A stretch of DNA of 21,758 bases from Saccoglossus kowalevskii (GCF_000003605.2 NW_003149765.1:12569-34326), one strand, 5' to 3'. Shown: positions 10,741-20,106, counted from the first letter of the stretch. The notes: generated by a model not told the origin, from the letters alone. A program made the numbers and translations.

Positions 10741-13168
10741 TTTGTCAGGATGATTTTTTTTAAATCACCAACGAGAAACTCTACAGTTAGAGCTACAGCT
10801 ACATTGTGTGTGATTATTAGTTGTCACAAAGGTGTCATAACCATTCCAAACTTGATAACAGTTGATAACATGTATATACACTGTGACGCATTCATTTCAT
10901 TTCTCCAGCCATGGTGTTAGTTGTATATGTCAGCTTTCTCTTGCTAAATTATAATACTGTGAATTTGCTATTTGTAAGCATTTACACAGATCTGGAAAAA
11001 AACCAAATTGGAGTCATCACTAATTTAGCACACACACATTATTATAGTCACCTTATCTAAATTGTTTTTGTTTGACGTGTAATATATTTTAGATTTACCA
11101 TACTGTACGCTCAGGTCGTACTTGTAGAGTAATACAGTTATTATTTTCTGTTTACTTAAGGGGTCTTGTACACATTTTACTGCCTTTTCTGCAGAGTTAT
11201 CTTGGGATCTGAGTGATTAAGGGGACACTTATAGTTAAAATTAAAGGTATAGCCTTGAGGGACACCTTAAATTGAAAATATACTGGGGCACTTTATTCAG
11301 TATCAGCATCTTTTATTAATAAACTAAAATGTTGGCAATTATTATAATTTTATATAACAATAATGGATAATTTTTTGATCATTGCATTACAGTGTTGAAT
11401 AGAGTACATTGAATGGTGAAAATGTTGTTTAGAGAAATATACTAGGAATAAAAAAAGCAGTGATAATTACTGATACTTGTACATGCTAGGATGTGATATT
11501 GTATATGAACCTGATATTAGAAGTACATCTCTAGCTGTGGCACATGTGTGACAAAAACATTTTTTATGTACTCGGGTTTCTGCTTAAGACAGGGTTTGTT
11601 TTATATCAGACAGGTTTCAAAAAAGAAATTTTTTGTGAATAGGCTGAATAAAATTAATTTATTTCTGGTTACCAATAAAAAAAGTCACCGCAGGCACTAC
11701 TCATTTCACTTCTAATGCAAAAGCAATTAGTACTAATTAAATTTTGTATGGATTAATGGAATAGAGCCACTAATTATTACTATAAATAGAACTAATTGCA
11801 GCGTATATATATTAAATGTATTCCATGTTCCTAATTATCACGATAGCTTGTGGTATAGATTTCCAGGACGTTGTCCCAAGAGCTGCCAGGTTTAGAAGTT
11901 AGTATAATTGGTATCAATCCATAAAAATTAGGTTATAGATTGGCGGTATTGACTGAGGTGTCTCTATCATACCTTAGTTGGAAATGCAGATTTCAAATAA
12001 AAAATAAGGACATGAAATTGACATGATATTTCCAAGATGGCCGACATTTAAAAAGAAGTTCAGTACATAAATGTTTCAATGCATTTCATCTCTTTATTCA
12101 TTCTTCATTCTACATGAAGCGGTTGGATCAGAAAAATGCATCATAAATCAGGTACAAGGAATCAGCAAAGTATGCATTAAGTCCATGCCCCCAATACATG
12201 TGTTATGTCAGTCTATACGCCTGCCGTTCTACTATAAACCGCATTAATTTCGCGGAAGAAAAAAATTGTTTGCGAGTCCATGAAAATCATTAAATTTTGC
12301 AGCAATGAACAATTATCTGGGGTCCTATGACTGTGTCAATGACTTTCAAAATATTTTATCTTCATGAATGGCATCAAGTCAAACAAATTCCTAGCAGTGA
12401 AAATTATTAGCGTTTTATGGTATTTTAGAGTAGGTATGAATTCCTTACATTTTCTTCTTGTTTTTTTTTTGTCTTTACATAACCCCTGTCAATTATATGA
12501 AGTTCAGTTTGTTCAAGAAGATACTGAGAAGGGGGGAGGGGTTATACTTAGCAGTATTCTTGTAATAATCATTATACATCTGGTCAAAGTTTTTTATAAT
12601 TATACTTATATGTTTGATGTTTCACCATGCTAAGATATATCCTTTGGCATCATTTCGACAAAATTGAATGTTATTTCTTTTTCCAATAATTAAGGTAGCA
12701 ACAGAAAAATTGATCTGTGATTCAGACATTCTCTAAAAGTTACTAAACATGCTACTGTAACAACTGTACATCAGTTGAAAGCTTAGATACAGACAACTAG
12801 GATAGATTACTTTTGAGTGTTTTCACGTGTCATTGCTAAGTACTCTGTTCAGTCTACTCATGCGTACCATTGCACATATATTTGATTTTTTAACATTTCT
12901 GTGTATTTTAATTGAATTAAAGAATTAAATAACTGAGCTCTGACAGACAGGAATGTGATGCAATAATGGGCATCACAATATCCTTTATTCCCTAAAGTAA
13001 CATGCTCAGTGGATTAAAACTAGAAGAAGTGTTTTATTCACAATATGCAGTCATGCATATATTATGGACATTTTTGCTGGTAAGATTGGATTTTCCCGGC
13101 TTCATATCCTCGGCATACTAAGACAAAAAGATTTATAATGATAAAATTATTGTTGGAATATGTCTTTT
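10741..13168. other. AT-rich non-coding DNA
   Basis: Nothing is recognised. The short ORF at 12364-12633 has a hydrophobic, low-complexity product typical of AT-rich noise. Confidence 0.55.
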
Positions 13169-13380
13169 TAGCTAGCATGTTATTTTAGCTACCGATAATT
13201 TCGCTAATCTGTAATTTTGCTAATTTAGCTAATCCATAATTTCGCTAATTCAATATGTCTCTAATTTAAAATATAGAGTATATTCATAAATGAGATTATT
13301 GACAATTTAGTTAAATTAGGATTCTATTATTTCAGGCATTGAGTCAAATTTGCTAAAATTACAGGTATCTATTTCAACGT
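13169..13380. repeat. Dispersed AT-rich repeat, copy 1 (GCTAAT-rich)
   Basis: This copy starts TAGCTAGCATGTTATTTTA and contains several GCTAAT/TTTCGCTAAT motifs, then a tail ending near ACAGGTATCTATTTC. A diverged copy lies at 14878-15063 in the same orientation. Both share the start, the segment TAATCTGTAATTTTGCTAAT and the end. Copy 1 is longer, with extra internal GCTAAT units, and ends about 55 bp before the minisatellite. Confidence 0.75.
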
Positions 13381-13434
13381 GTTTTCATACGTAAAACACT
13401 GCTGGATTAATCTGTTCTGCATGAATAGCTTTTT

Positions 13435-13927
13435 CATATACATACTGCCCACTTTCCCATATACATACTGCCCACTTTCCCATATACATACTGCCCACTT
13501 TCCCATATACAAACTGCCCACTTTCCCATATACATACTGCCCACTTTCCCATATACATACTGCCCACTTTCCCATATACATACTGCCCACTTTCCCATAT
13601 ACATACTGCCCACTTTCCCATATACAAACTGCCCACTTTCCCATATACATACTGCCCACTTTCCCATATACATATACTGCCCACTTTCCCATATACATAT
13701 ACTGCCCACTTTCCCATATACATACTGCCCACTTTCCCATATACAAACTGCCCACTTTCCCATATACATACTGCCCACTTTCCCATATACATATACTGCC
13801 CACTTTCCCATATACATATACTGCCCACTTTCCCATATACATACTGCCCACTTTCCCATATACATACTGCCCACTTTCCCATATACATACTGCCCACTTT
13901 CCCATATACATATACTGCCCACTTGCC
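13435..13927. repeat. 21-copy minisatellite with 23/25-bp units
   Basis: There are twenty-one head-to-tail units, each made of a CATATACA-type start and the core CTGCCCACTTTCC. Three variants occur: A (23 bp, ACATACTG), B (23 bp, ACAAACTG) and C (25 bp, ACATATACTG). The order is AAAB AAAAB ACCAB ACCAAAC; the last unit has one T-to-G change near its end. Units are otherwise identical, so the array is young or homogenised. No unit has a stop in any of six frames, which creates spurious ORFs of 160-190 codons on both strands. A protein is not supported: reading frame shifts between units, and there is no flanking gene structure. Confidence 0.97.
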
Positions 13928-14047
13928 AGGCTCAGGAATTCATAGCAGGAAGAATATCTTCAATTAGAAGGAATATAAAGTTGTCTGCCCCACGTGTTGT
14001 TTTTTGGCCTCAGTGAAATATCACAGTATCCCTATTGCCAGGATCAT

Positions 14048-14097
14048 TGGACTCCTCAGCTTATTTGACAAGGAGCCTGCTTGGCTCCCTAAGTCCA
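14048..14097. repeat. Nested short inverted repeat
   Basis: The outer arms are TGGACT (14048-14053) and AGTCCA (14092-14097). The inner arms are GGAGCC (14072-14077) and GGCTCC (14083-14088) with loop TGCTT. This is weak structure in a GC-richer patch; no RNA family is recognised. Confidence 0.35.
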
Positions 14098-14606
14098 TAT
14101 ACTAATTTCTGAATGATCATCTTCATTTTATGATAAGTGTCACAAGATCTAATTTTCTCCATTTTCAACAGTGCCATCACACCTCCACCTCAATTACAAC
14201 TCTACCTCATGTCTTTTTCATAATTTCTTACTCGAGATGTTCTTCTAATAGTGTTAAGAAAGTTCGACATACCAAACAACAACCTTATTTTACTTTTATC
14301 TTTTTTGAGAGAGAGAGGACTGGATGATGCCACATGGCAATATATGTACAGGGTACTCAGTATATCAGTTTAAATATAGGTTTTGTCTACCATCATTTTT
14401 CTCTATCATGTTCTGCTCATCAACCAATTCATTTTTCATCCTGTGAAAATTGATATACCATAGAAACTCAAAATTATTAAAATCAACAAATTAATATATG
14501 AATAATATATAGTATGTATAAAGTAATAGAAAACAATATTTCAGCTTCTATGGAAGGTCAACAAGCAAGGTATATTATCATAGACATTCTCTAACCGTGG
14601 AGAATG

Positions 14607-14626
14607 TTTATTTATTTATTTATTTA
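14607..14626. repeat. (TTTA)5 microsatellite
   Basis: Five perfect TTTA units followed by one TTCA. Just upstream, ACATTCTC and GAGAATGT form an 8-bp inverted repeat with an 8-nt loop. Confidence 0.9.
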
Positions 14627-14877
14627 TTCAATTGCTGGAGAATAGAGAATAGTTGTATGGTTTGAATACAAGATACATTAAAAATCACATTTAAGGATTC
14701 CGTCTACAATAGCTATAATTTGTTATCTCTGTGCGCTCGTAATAGAGATGCACTATTAATGAAGTCAATGTGGTAATGAACAAAAGATACTATGCATACT
14801 GAAGCTGCATGCACAGTTGTCACACTGCTTTGTGTTCGATATGGAGCCCATGTGATATAATGGAAAACATGTTATTT

Positions 14878-15063
14878 TAGCTAGCATGTTATTTTTAGGC
14901 AATTTAGCTAATCTGTAATTTTGCTAATTCAATATGTAGCTAATTTAACAGAAAGTATATTCTCACAGGGAGATAGTCAACACTTCAGCTATTAAATTAA
15001 GATTTTGTTAATTCATATGCTAAAAGTCAAATCCTCTAAAATTGCATGCAGATATTTCTACAA
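14878..15063. repeat. Dispersed AT-rich repeat, copy 2
   Basis: Diverged partner of 13169-13380 in the same orientation. It shares TAGCTAGCATGTTATTTT, TAATCTGTAATTTTGCTAAT, the AATTCAATATGT segment and a tail ending near GCAGATATTTCTAC. It is shorter because internal GCTAAT units are missing. Confidence 0.75.
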
Positions 15064-16480
15064 TATACAACACATGTCAAATTCATTTTTTCCATGCAAT
15101 TTTCCTGCACGTTGTGAGACTACTGTGGCTTATATAAAAGTCAAATTTGGGCATAGCATATGTGTTATCAAGAGTTTGATTGAAATATTTTCTTTGTTAC
15201 TAGACTGATTTAGAGCAAGTCCAGACAGGTATTCACATTCCACTGCAGACATACACAATTTTGCTTTCACCAAATAATTCAGTCAAGTGTCAATGATTTA
15301 AAAACCAGACACTCGGTAAAAAGCTGTGCATAGTTTCAGACATGTTTTAACTATTACTTTGTTTGGTTATGTAAAGACTGTACATTTTGTGGGTGAAAAA
15401 AACAATACATGTACACAGTGTATTGAACCTGGCAGTAATTTGTTTTCATAATGTTCATATTTACCTGCATATTAATTATGATAAAGAACAATATATTAAG
15501 TTGTTCATTAGGCATCCATTTAATATATAGGGCTTAATTATTTGCTGGGTTTTATTTTCACTAATTTCACAAATAGTTAAATGCCCTCATTTTATAACCT
15601 ATGGAATATACTAAAGGTAATTATAAAAAGTATCATTTCCTACACAAACCAGTGAATTCAGTGTATTTCCTTTTACATTACACTGACAGGGCCAATCAAT
15701 GTGTGTGACCTTTAGAAGTCGTGTCTCCTGTCATTTCGTCACCCTAGTGTTCATGTGTTTGTCTAATTAGTTATTTAAGCATCCCATGGAGATGATCATG
15801 AATGTTTACAACAATCTGTCACTCACTGCTTTGAGTAGATTTGGTTTGCATTCAGATTTTCAGACAAGGTCTACTCAAATGTATCTGTCTGATTTTAAGG
15901 TCGAATTATTGTGGGTTTCACACTCCAAAAAACAACATTTTGAAATAGCTTGCAAATTGCAATTTAATATACATACTGTATTTTCCCACAATGCACTCTG
16001 ATTCAAATTATTATCCATTTATTGTAAGTTTTAAATTCATTTAATAACATCCACCAAACATAAATTTGATATATCCAGTTTGAAGATAGAAATTTTATCT
16101 TCGGAGAGAAGAGTTCTCAATTCTTTACTTCATTTATTGAACGCCAAATTCAACACAATAAATCATCAAATTATTCCATATTTTGCCAAAATCATGAATA
16201 AGACCTGTAGTCAATGGGAAAATCAGTCCATTTCGTTAACAAATTAACAGAGAAATTAAAGAAAATAGATCTGAAACTAAGATTATTTCTTGCTACCTGC
16301 ATTCTATTATCATCGGTCATGTGACCTATAATATTACGTAGTGTTTACTCATTTGGCACATGTTCAGTTCGTAACTTTTACACAGATTACAAATTACAAT
16401 AACCAAGTTTATTTCTTTCGTTTTTTTGTGTGTGTCAACATTAATTTTATATTAATTGCAAGTTTTCGGACAATAATGTA
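15064..16480. other. AT-rich DNA directly upstream of the coding exon, probably intron
   Basis: It contains the dispersed repeat at 15526-15660 and short, unconvincing ORFs (15786-16001 and 16341-16565). It ends at the branch point and acceptor of the coding exon, so it is most simply the 3' part of a 5' UTR intron. Confidence 0.5.
15526..15660. repeat. Dispersed repeat pair, copy 2
   Basis: Partner of 3507-3625: TATAGGGCTTAATTATTTG, then GGTTTTATTTTCACTAATTT, ending in ACACAAACCAGTGAATT. The internal CTAATTTCACAAATAG looks like a decayed GCTAATTTCGCGAATAG, linking it loosely to the GCTAAT-rich family at 13.2 and 14.9 kb. Confidence 0.6.
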
Positions 16481-16510
16481 TACTAAATCTTTGTTTCTCT
16501 TTTCATATCC

Positions 16511-16533
16511 AGGTGTGAGGCAGTTTGGTAGTC
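16511..16533 (+). promoter_or_regulatory. 3' splice site and 21-nt 5' UTR fragment before the start codon
   Basis: A pyrimidine-rich tract (about 16487-16510) ends in CAG at 16510-16512. A branch-point-like TACTAAA at 16481-16487 places its A about 26 nt upstream of the AG, the usual distance. The exon would begin at 16513 and reach the ATG after 21 nt. This suggests a 5' UTR intron and at least one upstream non-coding exon. A second AG at 16522-16523 could be used instead without changing the protein. Confidence 0.7.
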
Positions 16534-16605
16534 ATGGCAACCCAAGATGTATCATTTATCATTAGTCTATTGGTGTTTTTCTGTCTATGCAGTTCTTCGT
16601 ATTGC
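16534..16605 (+). other. Signal peptide coding segment (residues 1-24)
   Basis: Residues 8-19 form an uninterrupted hydrophobic core (FIISLLVFFCLC), followed by small polar residues SSSYC and then Q25. Cleavage is most likely near C24/Q25, which would leave an N-terminal Gln. The polar N-region lacks a basic residue but the core is strong. The segment directs the protein to the secretory pathway with the LRR domain outside. The cleavage position is inferred, not proven. Confidence 0.85.
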
Positions 16606-19422
16606 CAGACAACGGCAGTACCTGAGCAGTCAACACTTGTCCAACAACAACTCACAGATGGCATAGTTTCCACATCAATTCCAGAGAAGATTGTTGTTAC
16701 TTCAGCTGTACAGGCAACTGAAAGGCAGCGACGAGATACTGCAGCTGAACAGCAGTCATCATCATCAGCGGGTGTGGGACATCAATCTACGACTCCAAAA
16801 ACTATGACTGAGTCGCCGATCACATGCCCATCAATTTGCATATGCAACACCGTTGGTGCTAATGTAGAGGTTGATTGTTCTGATCGGGGTCTGCAAACTG
16901 TCCCACCTGACATTCCTGAATCTACCACCGTGCTATCACTGAATAAGAATAATCTTAACATACTGTATGATAATGCGTTTTCCTCACTTCCCAATCTGGA
17001 GATCCTACATCTTTCACAGTCCCAAATTGAATATCTGCCAGCTGGGACATTCAACGGACTCACCAAGCTGAGAAATTTGGATCTGAGTGGAAATAATATC
17101 GATTCTATAAACAGTCTTTTTGTGGGACTATCACAGCTTCAGAACTTGGATCTTTCTGTCAATAATATTCGGAGCATTCCTAACACCGCCTTTAGTCAGC
17201 TTTCTAGTCTGAAGGTACTAGACATGAGCCGGAACAAACTTTCTACTATAATTCCTGGGACTTTTATTGGAACAGTTATTCTGCAGGAGTTGTATTTATC
17301 CAGTAATAACATATCCAGTCTTTCAAGCTTCATGTTTGATAACTTGAGTAACTTACGGGAATTGGACATAGATCTTAATCCTGTAACGTCTCTACCACAG
17401 TTCGTGTTCCAACATCTGACGTCTCTTCAACAGTTATATCTGAACTCATTGCAACTGAGTACCATCTCTGACGACGCCTTCCAAGGGTTGACTAGTCTTC
17501 AAAGACTAAGTTTGAGCAGCAACAGATTGGATAGTTTGTCCATTGCTAGTTTGTCTCCTCTCTCCAATTTGACAGACTTGCTTTTGAGTGCAAACCCTTG
17601 GAAGTGTGACTGTAAAATGAAGCAACTCTATGACTGGCTGACCGACTCGACGATCAACTTTTATCCCATGAATATCCTGTGTCTCTCACCACCCCATGTT
17701 GCTGGACAGGTCATCCAAATTGTCAAAACCAGTAGTTTTGCTTGTGAACCATTTATTACTCAGCCTCCACGTGATACATTGATTGTGGAGTTTAACACTG
17801 TGGAATTTACTTGCAGTGTTCTAGGCGATCCCCAACCAGATATTCATTGGGAAACTCCATTGGGTGAGTTTAGTGAGCAGTTAACAGAGGGTAGAGTACA
17901 TGTGTCTTCAGTGACAGGTTCATCAATGCTGACCCTTGACAATATACAGATTGGAGATGCTGGGATATATGCCTGCATTGCAAATAACAGTCGTGGTGAA
18001 GATACTAAGCAGGCGGTGCTGACCGTCCAATCAGCTGCACCCCAAACTGTGAAACCCGTCACCACCAAGGCAGTAGTACAATCGACACCTGCACCGGGAC
18101 ATTGTATCCCTCCAGATTTGCAATTTCACAAACTTCTAGTCACTGAAAACTCGATCAAAGTTAAGTGGGTGCCAGATTATTCAAGAGTTGTGGGTGGGTA
18201 CACCATCAAAGTTACCAAATTTGGTGATATTTCAACAGTTTTCAGTGAAGTTTTCAATGCCAGCACCACAATGTACAATATACTGGGACTGGAGAGTCTT
18301 ACACAGTATGTCATTTGTCTCACACCAGAGCTGCATGGCTGCAATGATGTAACAATCTATGATAACTGTGTACATGTTACTACATATGGAGAGATTCCAC
18401 ATCCATGTGTTCATGTGCCTATCAGTGTTGCTGTGGATGAAATAACCAATTCCAGCATTCACATGAAGTGGTCATCTACCAATATTGACGACGCGGTGGG
18501 ATATATCATTCAGCTGAATAAGTTTGGCATTGATGTACCCGATAAATTGAAGGCTGCAAATCTGTCTGTTAACTCGTATAACTTGCTGGATTTAACATCG
18601 GGCACTAAGTACATTGTGTGTGTTACCGTACACATGGGCACCTGCCCCAGCATCACCACCGTGGATGAATGCAAACAAGTCACCACACGAGGGGAACTGC
18701 CAGTGGATGATGGACAAGCTAAGATTGATGCACTGAAAAAGAGACACGTCTTTGAAATTATTGGTGTATTTTTCGCAACGGCAATCGGCACTTTGCTCAT
18801 TCTGGCCTCCATCTTCGTAATCTGGTGGAGATACAAGAAACCCCCATCCCTGAAAAAATACGAGTTCCATAAAGAAATCAAGAATCACCGGTCGGATGAT
18901 AATGATGATGGACCGATCCAGCTGACTGCAGAGATTACATCGGATCTCAGCGAGGGAGCAAGTGCCAGTTATTTCCCTTCTGACGGAGGGTATGTAAATC
19001 AGGCATCTTTTATCGATGCAGGTGATGAAATCAGTCCATATCCAGCTGTTCAAAAAAAGCCTAAAACTAAACCCAGATCTAAAAAAAGGAGACCAGAACC
19101 AGTGGGAAAAGAAGACCAGCAGCATATTCAGGATCAACCGCCCACTTATGCAAATGAACATGTTGTAGAAGTGTATACTCCAAAGCATCAAGAAAACACC
19201 GACAGCAAAGAAATGAAAGAACCTGAAGAAAATGTTACTCATTACGATAAACAAAATTTGAAGATGGACACACTTGATAATGCAAAGTCTCGTAAATTTG
19301 AACAGAAACGCGGGAACGAGGAAATGCTAAAAAATAAGAAAAACAGAAGAAGCACAGATGACGCCGTGCTCAATGGCGATGCAGCTGGAATAACATCTGA
19401 TATTGATGTGACTGTACTTTAA
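16534..19422 (+). CDS. LRR-Ig-FN3-FN3 single-pass transmembrane receptor (SALM/NGL-like adhesion protein)
   Basis: Predicted 962-residue cell-surface adhesion/signalling protein, complete in one exon. Seen: hydrophobic signal peptide (about 1-24); Ser/Thr-rich linker with RQRR at 64-67; LRRNT cysteines C98, C102, C104, C115; about nine 23-24-residue LRRs (131-345) plus a capping half-repeat; LRRCT cysteines C358, C360, C383, C404; I-set Ig (about 406-499; C427, W439, DAGIYAC ending at C481); Pro/Thr-rich stalk (500-523); two FN3 domains (524-623 and 625-724); TM helix (742-763) followed by WWRYKK; basic, acidic-patched tail (766-962). Seven extracellular sequons lie at N259, 270, 345, 484, 575, 639 and 676. 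The extracellular cysteine count is even. The start is the ATG at 16534, with G at -3 and +4; the in-frame TTG nine bases earlier is not a credible eukaryotic start. Family knowledge: LRR-Ig-FN3-TM proteins ending in a PDZ ligand include vertebrate SALM/LRFN. The exact orthologue is uncertain (LRIT or an invertebrate-specific family are alternatives). Confidence 0.95.
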   Translation: MATQDVSFIISLLVFFCLCSSSYCQTTAVPEQSTLVQQQLTDGIVSTSIPEKIVVTSAVQATERQRRDTAAEQQSSSSAGVGHQSTTPKTMTESPITCPSICICNTVGANVEVDCSDRGLQTVPPDIPESTTVLSLNKNNLNILYDNAFSSLPNLEILHLSQSQIEYLPAGTFNGLTKLRNLDLSGNNIDSINSLFVGLSQLQNLDLSVNNIRSIPNTAFSQLSSLKVLDMSRNKLSTIIPGTFIGTVILQELYLSSNNISSLSSFMFDNLSNLRELDIDLNPVTSLPQFVFQHLTSLQQLYLNSLQLSTISDDAFQGLTSLQRLSLSSNRLDSLSIASLSPLSNLTDLLLSANPWKCDCKMKQLYDWLTDSTINFYPMNILCLSPPHVAGQVIQIVKTSSFACEPFITQPPRDTLIVEFNTVEFTCSVLGDPQPDIHWETPLGEFSEQLTEGRVHVSSVTGSSMLTLDNIQIGDAGIYACIANNSRGEDTKQAVLTVQSAAPQTVKPVTTKAVVQSTPAPGHCIPPDLQFHKLLVTENSIKVKWVPDYSRVVGGYTIKVTKFGDISTVFSEVFNASTTMYNILGLESLTQYVICLTPELHGCNDVTIYDNCVHVTTYGEIPHPCVHVPISVAVDEITNSSIHMKWSSTNIDDAVGYIIQLNKFGIDVPDKLKAANLSVNSYNLLDLTSGTKYIVCVTVHMGTCPSITTVDECKQVTTRGELPVDDGQAKIDALKKRHVFEIIGVFFATAIGTLLILASIFVIWWRYKKPPSLKKYEFHKEIKNHRSDDNDDGPIQLTAEITSDLSEGASASYFPSDGGYVNQASFIDAGDEISPYPAVQKKPKTKPRSKKRRPEPVGKEDQQHIQDQPPTYANEHVVEVYTPKHQENTDSKEMKEPEENVTHYDKQNLKMDTLDNAKSRKFEQKRGNEEMLKNKKNRRSTDDAVLNGDAAGITSDIDVTVL
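16723..16734 (+). other. Furin-type cleavage motif RQRR (residues 64-67)
   Basis: R64-Q65-R66-R67 followed by D68 matches the proprotein-convertase consensus R-X-[KR]-R. It sits in a disordered Ser/Thr/Gln-rich linker between the signal peptide and the LRRNT cysteines, so it is likely exposed. Cutting there would release a propeptide of about 43 residues and leave the LRR domain about 30 residues from the new N terminus. The motif is seen; its use is inferred. Confidence 0.5.
18103..18705 (+). repeat. Internal duplication: two four-cysteine FN3 modules of about 100 residues
   Basis: Residues 524-623 and 625-724 align without a single gap at an offset of 101 residues. Cysteines are C524/C595/C603/C612 and C625/C696/C704/C713, giving the spacing C-x70-C-x7-C-x8-C in both. 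Shared landmarks at the same offset are W545/W646, Y556/Y657, KFG at 562/663, sequons N575/N676, Y581/Y682 and the closing VTT-x-GE-x-P. My hand count is about 33 identities in 100 positions. The Cys in the F strand (Y-x-x-C) and the later Cys resemble the FN3 domain of SALM and FLRT-type LRR proteins. Confidence 0.85.
19410..19419 (+). other. C-terminal class I PDZ ligand (T-V-L)
   Basis: The protein ends in D-V-T-V-L, so Thr960 is at -2 and Leu962 at 0, matching the class I consensus [S/T]-X-[V/I/L]. Vertebrate SALM1-3 and NGL proteins also end in PDZ ligands that bind PSD-95-type scaffolds. Binding here is inferred from the motif and position only. Confidence 0.6.
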
Positions 19423-20076
19423 TATGAATTGAAGATTCTAAATGTCTAATAAGATCGTTTGTATATTTTTAATTTTATATATCAGATTTACTATCACCAT
19501 TTAGTTTTGTTTCTGTATTATAACAATTATGAAATTGCTGGCTAATATTTAGAGCTTTGTAAGGTCCAACATAGTCACTCAGTAGACCATCATTTGAAAA
19601 GTTCCTTTTAAATTTCATAGCTTTAATAACAGCCTTTCAAATTATTAAAAAAAATCCAGTCCAATGAGTCAAAATGAAGAGCTGCGATTGTTTGACATTG
19701 GATGCTAAACCTCGAAAACTGCATGATGGTTTGGGATTGGATTGTTTTTTTTTTTTATTAAACTCAGAAATTAACATTCATAACATTCCAACTGAATTTA
19801 ATAAGTCCATGTGAACAACAAATAACGACTTTACCCTGTTTAACAATTGGAATACATACATATATGCATATCAATCATTTTTTGAAAATGAACAAATAAC
19901 ATATTCCACACGCCGCCATTAGCTCTCTGATGGGTCAGTTCAGATGCAGTAGTATTACCAATTTTAAAGGATGATAAAGTTAACAGTATTAGAAATGCAT
20001 TGAGAATTTACCACATGACCAAAACAGTATAATTTGACGCTGTTTTCAAAAGGCACTAGTTTGAGGAACTTGACAT

Positions 20077-20085
20077 TTATTTATT
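20077..20085 (+). promoter_or_regulatory. AU-rich element nonamer TTATTTATT
   Basis: The exact nonamer UUAUUUAUU sits in overlapping AUUUA pentamers, about 22 nt upstream of the first AATAAA in the predicted 3' UTR. In animals such elements can destabilise mRNA through ARE-binding proteins. In AT-rich DNA a chance match is quite possible. Confidence 0.3.
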
Positions 20086-20106
20086 TTTAACAACCTTGCA
20101 CCATTA

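Larger units (their letters stand above)
13928..14877. other. Spacer between minisatellite and repeat copy 2
   Basis: It contains the nested inverted repeat at 14048-14097 and the (TTTA)5 tract. No gene is supported; the 65-codon ORF at 14130-14327 has no recognisable feature. Confidence 0.5.

Noticed and set aside
13369-13945. Long overlapping ORFs of 160-190 codons on both strands with a Tyr/Trp/Gly-rich or Pro/His/Thr-rich 23-residue period
   Set aside because: They exist only because the 23/25-bp minisatellite unit lacks stops in all six frames. Several frames are open at once, and no signal peptide, splice site or flanking gene structure supports translation.
16525-16533. In-frame extension of the receptor to a TTG at 16525
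   Set aside because: TTG is not a normal start for a secreted eukaryotic protein, and the ATG at 16534 has a good context directly before the hydrophobic signal peptide.
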